The notes beneath the pieces are model-generated. The model made no database searches and was not told the DNA's origin. It saw only the letters and a list, made by a program, of their open reading frames with translations. Shown in pieces: positions 50,694 through 59,044 of a stretch of 64,000 nucleotides of DNA. The stretch comes from Barnesiella viscericola DSM 18177 (GTDB taxonomy: Bacteria > Bacteroidota > Bacteroidia > Bacteroidales > Barnesiellaceae). Numbering within the stretch: position 1 is the first letter of the stretch; each line of letters opens with the position of its first letter. The stretch spans positions 2,661,001 through 2,725,000 of the forward strand of contig NZ_CP007034.1 of assembly GCF_000512915.1 (NCBI RefSeq), read 5' to 3'. The position numbers and the translations under genes are program-made.

Positions 50694-51587
50694 ATGAAAA
50701 GAAGTAATCTGGTCGTGATTATTATTGCCGTGTTGGCCGTCGCTTTGATAGGGACGGGCATTTTCATCTATATACAGCACAAGCAGATGTCCGATTTCAA
50801 GGAACAGGTCGAGATTGACAAGCAGCGCAGCGAGCTCGAAAAGGAGTACAGCGACCTGGCTGCCCAGTACGACCAGTTCGAGGGGCAGAAGATGATGTTC
50901 AACAACGACTCGCTGGTCGAGAAACTCGATGCCGAGAAGGTGAAGGTTCAGCGCCTGCTCGAAGAGTTGCGCACGGTGAAGAACACCAGTTCGGCCCGTA
51001 TCGAGGAGTTGAAAAAGGAGTTGGCTACCCTGCGGGGCATCATGCGCCACTATGTGATGCAGATCGATTCGCTCAACGCCGCCAACAAGCAGTTGCGCGA
51101 AGAGAATGCACAGGTGACCCGCCGCTACCAGGAGGTGGCCCAGACGGCCAGCCAGTTGAAACAGGAGCGTGAGGAGCTCACCGAGAAGGTGACGCTGGCC
51201 TCGAAGCTCGATGCCGTGGGTATCGTGGTGACACCCATCGATACGAGAGGCAAGGTGGCCAAACGTATCAAGAAGACCGACAAGATAAAGATTTCCTTCT
51301 CCATCGCCAAGAACGTGACGGCCGAGGTGGGCGAGAAATACCTCTATGCCCGCATTGTGAAGCCCGACGGCGACGTGCTGGTCAAGGACCGTGCTGATGT
51401 CTTCCCCTTCGAGGATCGCGAAATCAACTTTTCGTGTCGCAAGCTCATCGAGTTTACCGGCGACGAACTGAACGATGTAACCATGTATTGGGCCGTGGAG
51501 GAGTTCCTCTATCCCGGTGAATACCGGGTCGACATCTTTGCCGACAATTACAAGATAGGTACCCGCTCGTTCATCTTGAAAGAGTGA
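50694..51587 (+). CDS. Membrane-anchored coiled-coil protein of unknown function
   Basis: 297 residues. One N-terminal membrane segment (7-27, VVIIIAVLAVALIGTGIFIYI), then a long coiled coil of about 140 residues (rich in Glu, Lys, Leu: EIDKQRSELEKEYSDLAAQYD; YQEVAQTASQLKQEREELTEK). Then a compact C-terminal beta domain (about 180-297, KIKISFSIAKNVTAEVGEKYLYARIVKPDGDVL, ending YRVDIFADNYKIGTRSFILKE). I recall homologues only as hypothetical Bacteroidales proteins. Topology suggests a periplasmic stalk with a globular tip. Single-gene unit before the second exporter operon. Confidence 0.8.
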   Translation: MKRSNLVVIIIAVLAVALIGTGIFIYIQHKQMSDFKEQVEIDKQRSELEKEYSDLAAQYDQFEGQKMMFNNDSLVEKLDAEKVKVQRLLEELRTVKNTSSARIEELKKELATLRGIMRHYVMQIDSLNAANKQLREENAQVTRRYQEVAQTASQLKQEREELTEKVTLASKLDAVGIVVTPIDTRGKVAKRIKKTDKIKISFSIAKNVTAEVGEKYLYARIVKPDGDVLVKDRADVFPFEDREINFSCRKLIEFTGDELNDVTMYWAVEEFLYPGEYRVDIFADNYKIGTRSFILKE

Positions 51588-51672
51588 GGGGTGATACCGA
51601 TCCTGCCGCACCGTCGACCGGGGGAGGGGAGTATTAAAAAACGGTAAAAATCGAAAACAAAGGGCTCAAATA

Positions 51673-51703
51673 TTTGTTTAATGCTAAACTCGGCGTATTT
51701 TTG
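51673..51703 (+). promoter_or_regulatory. Promoter of the TolC-HlyD-ABC2 operon
   Basis: TTTG (51673-51676) and TATTTTTG (51696-51703) with a spacer of exactly 19, about 100 bases before the TolC-family ATG. Confidence 0.75.
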
Positions 51704-51805
51704 CGGCGTAATGCCGGGGGCATTATTTTTTTAAGATATAAAATTGTTTAGGCAACTATAAGCAAGGCAAGTGTTGACCCTGCAACATGTAAAAGGTAAA
51801 AAGAT

Positions 51806-53260
51806 ATGAGAATAAACCGAAACGTATGGGCTGGCAGAGTGTTGGTAGCCCTCTCTCTGTTCTCTTTTTCGGCCGTCTCGGCCCAACAGCCGGTATCGCT
51901 CGATTCGTGTCGGCGCATGGCTTTGAAGAACAACAAGCAACTGCGCATCGCCGAGGAGAAGGTCAAAGGCGCCGGCTATACCAAGAAGTCGGCCCGGGGA
52001 GCCTATTTCCCGGGGATAGACTTTACCGGTACTTATATGTACAACCAAAAGTCCATCTCGCTGCTCGAAGAGGACCAGTATCTGCCCACCAAGACCTTCG
52101 ACCTGGCTACCCAGCAATATAAATATAATGTGGTGACCAATCCCGTGACGGGCGAGCCCATACTGAACAACGGGCAGCCTATCCCCCAAACGGTGGCACT
52201 CATTCCCAAGGAGGCCTTCGAGTTCGACGTACACAACGTCTATGTCGGGCTGGTCACCTTGACACAACCCGTCTTCATGGGCGGAAAGATCAAGGCCTTG
52301 AACGATATAGCCGGGTATGCCGAGAAGCTGGCCGTTTCGCAACGCAACACGGCCGAGAAGGAGATTGTCTATCAGACCGACGAGGCCTACTGGCAAGTCG
52401 TTTCGCTCGTGCATAAAAAGAAACTGGCCGAGAGCTACACCGCTCTGCTCGACACCCTCAACCGCCATGTGCAGGATATGATCGAGGAGGGGGTAGCCAC
52501 CCAGTCCGACGGGCTTACGGTAGCCGTGCGGCTGAATGCTGCGCAGATAACCCTGGCCAAGGTCGACAACGGCCTGGCGCTGTCGCGCATGGCTCTGGCC
52601 CAAATCTGCGGGTTGCCCGTGAACGAGGTCTTTACCCTCGAAGACGAGTCGCTCGACCGGGTGGAACCCCAGGAACAGCCGCTCGCCTACAACATGGAAG
52701 AGGTCTTCAACAACCGCAACGAAGTACTCAGCCTCAGTTATGCGGCCAAGATTTATGAGAAGAAGAAAAGTCTGGCCCTCTCCGACATGTTGCCCAAGCT
52801 GGCTTTGGTCGGCACCTATTCGTTCAGCAACCCCAATGCCTTCAACGGCTTCAAGAACGAGTTCAACGGCATGTTCAGCGTGGGGGTAATGCTCAACATT
52901 CCCATCTTGCACTGGGGGCAGAACTACAACAAGATACGGGCCGCCAAGAGCGAGGCTGTCGTGGCCAAGTTGCAATTGGCCGAGGCCAAGGAGAAAATCG
53001 AGTTGCAGGTCAATCAGGCTGCCTTCAAGGCCTCGGAGGCCTATCGCACCTACCGCATGGCGGTGAAGAATCTCGAAAAGGCCGACGAGAACCTGCGCAA
53101 TGCCCAGGTGGGTTTTGAAGAGGGCGTGCTCACCACGACCAACGTACTTGAAGCCCAGACCGCCTGGCTCGAAGCCCAGTCGGAGAAAATCGATGCCGAA
53201 ATCGATACCCGTCTGTGCGAGGTCTACCTGGCCAAAGCCTTGGGCACGATGAAATATTGA
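51806..53260 (+). CDS. TolC-family outer-membrane efflux protein
   Basis: 484 residues. Signal peptide ending SFSAVSAQ (about residue 26), then the start of the first OEP repeat VSLDSCRRMALKNNKQLRIAEEKVKGAG. Long helices (LAVSQRNTAEKEIVYQTDEAYWQVVSLVHKK; EAKEKIELQVNQAAFKASEAYRTY) and strand regions (AYFPGIDFTGTYMYNQKS) fit a TolC trimer subunit. First gene of a four-gene exporter operon with its own consensus promoter. Confidence 0.93.
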   Translation: MRINRNVWAGRVLVALSLFSFSAVSAQQPVSLDSCRRMALKNNKQLRIAEEKVKGAGYTKKSARGAYFPGIDFTGTYMYNQKSISLLEEDQYLPTKTFDLATQQYKYNVVTNPVTGEPILNNGQPIPQTVALIPKEAFEFDVHNVYVGLVTLTQPVFMGGKIKALNDIAGYAEKLAVSQRNTAEKEIVYQTDEAYWQVVSLVHKKKLAESYTALLDTLNRHVQDMIEEGVATQSDGLTVAVRLNAAQITLAKVDNGLALSRMALAQICGLPVNEVFTLEDESLDRVEPQEQPLAYNMEEVFNNRNEVLSLSYAAKIYEKKKSLALSDMLPKLALVGTYSFSNPNAFNGFKNEFNGMFSVGVMLNIPILHWGQNYNKIRAAKSEAVVAKLQLAEAKEKIELQVNQAAFKASEAYRTYRMAVKNLEKADENLRNAQVGFEEGVLTTTNVLEAQTAWLEAQSEKIDAEIDTRLCEVYLAKALGTMKY

Positions 53261-53300
53261 AAAAAAAGAAAAATAAAAAAAATAGCAAACAGGATTTACG

Positions 53301-54302
53301 ATGGAAAATCTAAGAGAAAAAAAAGAACGCAGTTTGGTCGTTGGCCTCATTGCCTTGATTGTCATTATCGTTGTTTTGGCCCTGATTGGATTGTTCCTGT
53401 TGAAACCCGAGCCTCAGATTATCCAGGGGCAGGCCGAAGCCACTCAGGTGCGCGTGTCGGGCAAGTTGCCCGGGCGGGTAGTCGAGTTCATGGTCGAGGA
53501 GGGGCAGCATGTGAAAGCCGGCGACACGCTGGTGCACATACATTCGTCGCTTGTCGAGGCCAAGCTCTCGCAGGCCGAGGCCATGGCGTCGGTCGCCCAA
53601 GCGCAGAACAAGAAGGTCGACAGCGGCACCCGCATCGAGTTGCTCAACTCGGCCTACGACATGTGGCAACAGGCTCAGGCCGGGCTCACGATAGCCAAGA
53701 AGACCTACGACCGCATGGAGTCGCTCTATAAAAAAGGTGTCGTTTCGGCACAGAAACGTGATGAGGCCGAAGCCTCCTACAAGGCGATGATGGCCACCGA
53801 GAGTGCGGCCCGTTCGCAATACGAGATGGCCAAGGCCGGAGCCCAGGCCGAGGACAAGGCTGCCGCTGCCGCCATGGTAGCTGCCGCCAAAGGTGGTGTG
53901 GCCGAGGTCGAGTCGATACTCGACGACTCTTACCTGACGGCGCCTACCGACGGTGAAATCTCCGACATATTCCCCAACGTGGGCGAGCTGGTGAGCCTGG
54001 GTGCACCCATCATGAACGTGCTCAAACTCGACGATATGTGGGTTTCGTTTAACGTGCGCGAAGACCTGTTGGAAGACCTCACGATGGGAGCCGAGGTGCG
54101 TGCCGTGATTCCGGCACTCGACAACAAGGAGGTGACCCTCAAAGTATTCTACATTCGCGACATGGGGTCGTATGCCGTATGGCGCGCTACGAAGGTGACC
54201 GGGCAGTACGACGCCAAGACCTTCGAGGTGAAGGCCCGTCCCGTGGAGCCGGTCGACAACCTGCGTCCCGGCATGTCGGTCCTGTTGAAACGCGACAAAT
54301 AA
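53301..54302 (+). CDS. HlyD/EmrA-like membrane fusion protein
   Basis: 333 residues. One membrane anchor (about 13-35, VGLIALIVIIVVLALIGLFLL), lipoyl half VSGKLPGRVVEFMVEEGQHVKAGDTLVHI, and an alpha-hairpin rich in Ala, Lys and Glu (MASVAQAQNKKVDSG and AKKTYDRMESLYKKGVVSAQKRDEAEASYKAMM). The second lipoyl half is DSYLTAPTDGEISDIFPNVGELVSLG, followed by a beta-barrel. Bridges the inner-membrane ABC-2 permeases and the TolC homologue. Confidence 0.92.
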   Translation: MENLREKKERSLVVGLIALIVIIVVLALIGLFLLKPEPQIIQGQAEATQVRVSGKLPGRVVEFMVEEGQHVKAGDTLVHIHSSLVEAKLSQAEAMASVAQAQNKKVDSGTRIELLNSAYDMWQQAQAGLTIAKKTYDRMESLYKKGVVSAQKRDEAEASYKAMMATESAARSQYEMAKAGAQAEDKAAAAAMVAAAKGGVAEVESILDDSYLTAPTDGEISDIFPNVGELVSLGAPIMNVLKLDDMWVSFNVREDLLEDLTMGAEVRAVIPALDNKEVTLKVFYIRDMGSYAVWRATKVTGQYDAKTFEVKARPVEPVDNLRPGMSVLLKRDK

Positions 54303-54317
54303 ACCGGACAGCGGTAT

Positions 54318-55523
54318 ATGTTTAACGTCGGGAGATTCGATATGACAGGACAAAAGGAAAATCAGACAGGACTGTGGGCTTCCCTCGTCAGGGAGATGCG
54401 GCAACTCGTGTCTCGTCCCGCCTATGTGTTGTGCATGGTGGTGGCCCCGCTGTTTTGCTGCCTCTTCATGTTCACTTTGATGCACGAAGGGTTGCCCCAC
54501 AAGATACCGGTGGCCATTGTCGACCAGGACCACTCCTCGTCGTCGCAGGATTTTACCCGACAGCTGGGAGCATTGGAGTCGGTCGACGTGCAGTACAAGT
54601 TGAACAGCTTTACCGAGGCGCGCGAACTGATGCAGGCGGGCGATATCTTCGGCTTCCTCATGATTCCCGAAGGGTTCGAGGCCAAGGCCACGGCCGGTCG
54701 TCAGCCCGAGATTTCGTTCTATACCAACAACGCCTATTTTATACCCGCCTCGCTGCTCTACAAGAACTTCAAGACCATGTCGGTGCTGGCCTCGGGAGCC
54801 GTGGTGCGCCAGGTGCTGCTGGCCACCGGGGTGGAGGAGTCGCAGATTATGGCCAAGCTGCAACCCATCGCCGCCGACATGCACGCCCTGGGCAATCCGT
54901 GGGTCAGCTATTCGGTCTACCTCAACAACTCGTTCCTGCCCGGTCTGCTGCAACTGATGATTCTGCTGGTCACGGTGTTCAGCATCGGGTCGGAAATCAA
55001 GCGAGCCACCGCACGGGAGTGGTTGCGCACGGCCGACGATTCGATTATCATCGCCATCACCGGCAAGCTCTTGCCGCAAACCATCATCTTCTTTGCCGTG
55101 GGGCTTTTCTATCTGGCCATGTTGTATGGCTACCTTCATTTCCCCATGCAGGGGAACATCTGGCACATGATTTTCGCCATGTTCCTGCTGGTGGTCGCCA
55201 CGCAGAGTTTTGCCGTGATTATCATGAGTATAGCCCCCTCGTTGCGTATCGGGTTGAGTGCAGCCGGTCTGGTGGGTGTCCTGTCACTCTCCATTGCCGG
55301 GTTCTCGTTCCCGGTACCGGCCATGTATCTGCCCTTCCAGGCCATGTCGTATGTGCTGCCGGTGCGGCACTATTTCCTGATATATGTCGACCAGGCGCTC
55401 AATGGCATACCGCTCTATTACTCGCGTTGGCATTATGTGGCACTCATTCTCTTTGCCGTAGCCTCGACCCCGTTGTTGCCCCGGCTTAAAAAAGCCCTCA
55501 TGCGGCAGGTATATGTGCCGTGA
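54318..55523 (+). CDS. ABC-2 type permease (first of two)
   Basis: 401 residues from ATG 54318 (ATG 54342 is also possible). One N-terminal membrane segment (AYVLCMVVAPLFCCLFMFTL), a large periplasmic domain (about 45-195, with VAIVDQDHSSSSQDFTRQL), then five to six C-terminal segments (LLQLMILLVTVFSIGSEIKRATAREWLRTA; FSFPVPAMYLPFQAMSYVLPVRHYFLIYVDQ). This is the YhhJ/YbhR ABC2_membrane_3 layout. Forms a heterodimer candidate with the following paralogue. No ATP-binding gene is found in the operon. Confidence 0.9.
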   Translation: MFNVGRFDMTGQKENQTGLWASLVREMRQLVSRPAYVLCMVVAPLFCCLFMFTLMHEGLPHKIPVAIVDQDHSSSSQDFTRQLGALESVDVQYKLNSFTEARELMQAGDIFGFLMIPEGFEAKATAGRQPEISFYTNNAYFIPASLLYKNFKTMSVLASGAVVRQVLLATGVEESQIMAKLQPIAADMHALGNPWVSYSVYLNNSFLPGLLQLMILLVTVFSIGSEIKRATAREWLRTADDSIIIAITGKLLPQTIIFFAVGLFYLAMLYGYLHFPMQGNIWHMIFAMFLLVVATQSFAVIIMSIAPSLRIGLSAAGLVGVLSLSIAGFSFPVPAMYLPFQAMSYVLPVRHYFLIYVDQALNGIPLYYSRWHYVALILFAVASTPLLPRLKKALMRQVYVP

Positions 55524-55544
55524 TGTAAAAAACAGACTGTGATT

Positions 55545-56765
55545 ATGAAATTATTGCGTTCCATAAAAATAGGATTGGCCGACATCTACTACATTTGGCG
55601 GCGGGAGTATCATGCCGTCTTTCAGGATTTCGGTGTGATTCTCTTCTTCTTTGCTCTGCCGTTTGTCTATCCCATTGTCTATGCCGCGGTCTATAATCCC
55701 GAGGTGGTGCGCGAGGTGCCCATGGTGGTAGTCGACAACGCCCGCACGCCGTTGAGCCGGGAACTGGCTCGCGAGATGGACGCCACGCCGCATGCCCACA
55801 TCGTCTCCTACTGTGCCAACATGGACGAGGCCAAGCGCATGATGCACGAGAAGAACTGTTACGGGATTCTCTTTATCCCGAGCGATTTCAGCCAGAAGAT
55901 AGAGCGGGGCGAGCAGAGTGTCGTTTCGTTCTACTCCGACATGAGTATTCTGCTCAACTACAAGGGATTTCTTATCGCTCTGACCGATGTGACCCTGAAC
56001 CTCGGAGGCCAGTTGCAGACCCAGTCGCTGGGTGGTGCCACCCAGGAGCAGATCAACGTGGCTACCCAACCCATTCCCTATGTATCGGTCAACCTCTACA
56101 ACCCCGAGTCGGGACTGGCTTCGTTCCTGTTGCCGGCCATCTTGATTCTCATTTTGCAGCAGAGTCTCATTTTGGGTATCGGCATGTTGGCGGGGGGGAT
56201 CTATGAGCATCACCGGCTGCACCTCTTTTACAGCGGTCGCGAGCACATGCACAACAACGTGTTGCACCTGGTTGTGGGCAAGGCCCTGTGCTATTTCAGC
56301 CTGTATGTATTGTGCACGGCCTATATCCTGCATTTCATACCCTGGCTTTTCAAATTCCCCCAGATAGGCAGTCAGGTCGAGATTTACGCGTTTGCCGTTC
56401 CCTTCCTGCTCTCGTCGATATTCTTCGGCATGACCCTCTCGGTCTTTGTGCGGGAGCGTGAGAGCTCTTTTCTGCTCTTCGTCTTCACCTCGGTTATTTT
56501 CCTCTTCATCTCGGGAATCACTTGGCCGCGCTATGCCATGCCTGAGTATTGGCAGTGGCTGGGAGCCATCATTCCGTCGACCTGGGGCATCGAGGGGTTC
56601 GTGCGCATGAATACGGCCGGAGCCGGTATCTACGATGTGCGCCATGCCTACACAATGCTGTGGATTCTGACCGGAGTCTATTTCGTTACCACCTGTCTGG
56701 TGTATCGTTATCAGATTTGGAAAGATAAGAAGCGGGGCCATTCGGGAGTACTCGAATCGGAATAA
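55545..56765 (+). CDS. ABC-2 type permease (second of two)
   Basis: 406 residues from ATG 55545, 21 bases after its paralogue's stop. Same layout: N-terminal segment (DFGVILFFFALPFVYPIVYAAVY), periplasmic domain with VVVDNARTPLSRELAREMDATPH, and a C-terminal membrane domain (LLPAILILILQQSLILGIGMLAGGIYEH; FVFTSVIFLFISGITWPRYAMPEYWQWLGAIIPSTWGIEGFVRMNT). Two related but distinct permeases in tandem suggest a heterodimeric pump. The Escherichia coli equivalent (yhiI-rbbA-yhhJ) has an ATPase; here none is adjacent. Confidence 0.9.
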   Translation: MKLLRSIKIGLADIYYIWRREYHAVFQDFGVILFFFALPFVYPIVYAAVYNPEVVREVPMVVVDNARTPLSRELAREMDATPHAHIVSYCANMDEAKRMMHEKNCYGILFIPSDFSQKIERGEQSVVSFYSDMSILLNYKGFLIALTDVTLNLGGQLQTQSLGGATQEQINVATQPIPYVSVNLYNPESGLASFLLPAILILILQQSLILGIGMLAGGIYEHHRLHLFYSGREHMHNNVLHLVVGKALCYFSLYVLCTAYILHFIPWLFKFPQIGSQVEIYAFAVPFLLSSIFFGMTLSVFVRERESSFLLFVFTSVIFLFISGITWPRYAMPEYWQWLGAIIPSTWGIEGFVRMNTAGAGIYDVRHAYTMLWILTGVYFVTTCLVYRYQIWKDKKRGHSGVLESE

Positions 56766-56792
56766 TTCGCTTTACACAAGTAATCCCCTTAC

Positions 56793-56837
56793 GGCGAGCA
56801 GCCTTCTTTTGCAGGAGTCGGCCCGCCGCTTTTTTTG
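56793..56837 (+). terminator. Probable terminator of the exporter operon
   Basis: CGGCG near 56794 pairs with CGCCG near 56826, with inner GC-rich pairing, followed by CTTTTTTTG. The long loop makes it imperfect. Confidence 0.5.
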
Positions 56838-56928
56838 AGAAAAAAGGCTTGTCTTAACTGGATTTTGACAAATTATGATTATCTTTATCGCCCTTTCCCA
56901 AAAACAAGAAAATTTAAATAAATAGTTT

Positions 56929-58977
56929 ATGAATCATACGATACACAACCGTTTGGGGCTTGTTGCCATAGTAAGCCTGATTTCATTTTCTTTATGGGCC
57001 GAAGCGCCTGCCGGATATTACGATGCCGCCATAGGCAAGAGTGGCGAGGCGTTGCAGAAGAGTTTGTCGGCCATCATCAGTAATGCCGACAATGTGGGTT
57101 ACGATGGCTTGTGGGAGGTTTACAAAACGACCGACCGACGGCCCGACGGCAAGGTGTGGGATATGTATTCCGATGCGACTGATTTTACTTTTGGAACCGA
57201 TAAGTGCGGGAATTACAAGAATGAAGGCGATTGCTATAACCGGGAGCACTCGGTACCCAAGAGCTGGTTCAGCAAAGCCTCTCCCATGTATTCCGATGCC
57301 TGGCATGTCTATCCTACCGACGGCAAGATAAACAGCTACCGTAGCAACAACCCCTTTGGCGAAGTGGGCTCGGGGGCATCGAGCTCGAAAAACGGTTTCT
57401 CCAAGTGGGGCAGTTGTGTGACCCCCGGTTATACCGGTACGGTATTTGAGCCCAACGACGAATACAAAGGCGATTTTGCCCGCACCTATTTCTATTTTGC
57501 AACCCGTTATCAGGATCGCATCGACAACTGGGGTGGAATATTCATCTCGACTTACCCCCATATCGTCAAGTGGCAGCTCGATATGCTGCTCCGCTGGAAC
57601 GAACTGGATCCCGTGAGTCAAAAGGAGATTGACCGTAACGATGCGGTGCAGAAAGAACAGGGCAACCGTAACCCTTTTATCGATTATCCCGAGTTGGTCG
57701 ACCTCATTTTTGGTGACCGTCGCAACGAACCCTTCTCGCCCATGGGTGAGGATACTCCTTATATCGAGACGCCACAGGGCGGTTCGACCATCGATATGGG
57801 TACCACTTCGGTGAATGTCTCAGACCCTGCCACAATGCCGTTGCAGATCAAGGGTCGCAATATTACGGAAGACGTTGTGCTCACAATCGAGGGGGCAAAT
57901 AGCGATTGCTTTGCGGTAAATCCTTATACCCTCACGGCCGATGCGGTGAACAACGGTGCTACGGTCGAACTCTCTTATCATTCGTCACAGGTGGGGGCGC
58001 ATAGTGCTACGCTCAAGATTACCGGCGGTGGAATTGCTTCGCCGGTAGTGGTCAACCTCACGGGCGAGGCGGTCGACGATTTTGTTGCCTTGCCGGCCCG
58101 GAATATCACATACAATTCGTTTGTGGCCGCGTGGACTCCCAAAGCCGGGGCTACCGATTATGAGCTGAATGTATGGTACGACGACTACTCGTCGAGTACT
58201 CCCGAGAAGGAGATTCTCAACACCGTCTTTTCGTCGAAACCCGATACCTGGACTTACGATGGGTATACGGCTGCCGAAAACGGTAAATTGCGTTTAGGTT
58301 CGGGCAGCACGGACGGTAGTGCTACCTCGCCCGCTCTCGACCTCTCGGCTGGTGATGTCTCGATAACGGTAGTAGCCGAGCCTTACAACAACGACCAGTC
58401 GGTACTTTATGTTTCGGTCGACGGGAAGGAGATTAAGCAGATCACACTCGACGGTACTACGACCACCACAATTCCGGTAAAGGAGGGTACGGCCTCGTCT
58501 AAAATAACTTTCATGGCCAAGAAAGACCATCGGGCTTACCTGCACAGTGTCGTCGTGAAGAGTGGAGGCGGATTTACCTCGGTTGCACTCGATGGCTATC
58601 CGCGGCGGGTAGGCAATGTGAATGAATATGAGGTGACCGGTTTAACCCCGACCGTACAATATCACTACACCGTAACTCCTTACGAGGGCGAGACGGCTCA
58701 GACGGTATCCAACACGGTATCGGTCTCTACCGTAGCCTCGGCTGTCGACGAGTTGCCGGCCGACCATATCCTGATATTCACATCGGGCACGACGCTGCAC
58801 ATACTCAATGCTCCCATGAATGCCGTGGCTCAGTGGTACACGATGGACGGTCGCCTGTGTGGTTCGCGCGTGCTGCATGCCGAGGAGTCGGAGTGGGAGT
58901 TGCCCGAGGGATTCTATATCGTGCGTGTGGTTTCCCGCTCGATGCAAAGCACAGTGCGGGTACGCAGTGCTCAGTAA
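56929..58977 (+). CDS. Secreted endonuclease I-family nuclease with Ig/adhesion-like C-terminal modules
   Basis: 682 residues. Signal peptide (about 1-25, ending SLWA). Endonuclease I domain at about 27-275 with the active-site region YNREHSVPKSWF and DAWHVYPTDGKIN, and the characteristic GNRNPFIDYPELVDLIFGD end. It is followed by a beta-sandwich (about 285-385, with PLQIKGRNITEDVVLTIEG), a jelly-roll-like part (390-545), an FN3-like unit and an 80-residue C-terminal segment (AQWYTMDGRLCGSRVLHAEE, then LPEGFYIVRV) resembling type IX secretion sorting domains. Extracellular DNA or RNA degradation is the likely role. Tandem with a paralogue 67 bases downstream. Confidence 0.88.
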   Translation: MNHTIHNRLGLVAIVSLISFSLWAEAPAGYYDAAIGKSGEALQKSLSAIISNADNVGYDGLWEVYKTTDRRPDGKVWDMYSDATDFTFGTDKCGNYKNEGDCYNREHSVPKSWFSKASPMYSDAWHVYPTDGKINSYRSNNPFGEVGSGASSSKNGFSKWGSCVTPGYTGTVFEPNDEYKGDFARTYFYFATRYQDRIDNWGGIFISTYPHIVKWQLDMLLRWNELDPVSQKEIDRNDAVQKEQGNRNPFIDYPELVDLIFGDRRNEPFSPMGEDTPYIETPQGGSTIDMGTTSVNVSDPATMPLQIKGRNITEDVVLTIEGANSDCFAVNPYTLTADAVNNGATVELSYHSSQVGAHSATLKITGGGIASPVVVNLTGEAVDDFVALPARNITYNSFVAAWTPKAGATDYELNVWYDDYSSSTPEKEILNTVFSSKPDTWTYDGYTAAENGKLRLGSGSTDGSATSPALDLSAGDVSITVVAEPYNNDQSVLYVSVDGKEIKQITLDGTTTTTIPVKEGTASSKITFMAKKDHRAYLHSVVVKSGGGFTSVALDGYPRRVGNVNEYEVTGLTPTVQYHYTVTPYEGETAQTVSNTVSVSTVASAVDELPADHILIFTSGTTLHILNAPMNAVAQWYTMDGRLCGSRVLHAEESEWELPEGFYIVRVVSRSMQSTVRVRSAQ

Positions 58978-59044
58978 CATGCAATTTGAAATAGGGGAGA
59001 GACGAGTCTCTCCCGCTTTCCCTTAATTTTAATCTTGAAAAGCT

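Noticed and set aside
51731..55166. Two very long minus-strand frames (544 and 618 codons) over the TolC, HlyD and permease genes
   Set aside because: Antisense shadows; no hydrophobic or domain pattern, while the plus-strand products match known exporter parts.
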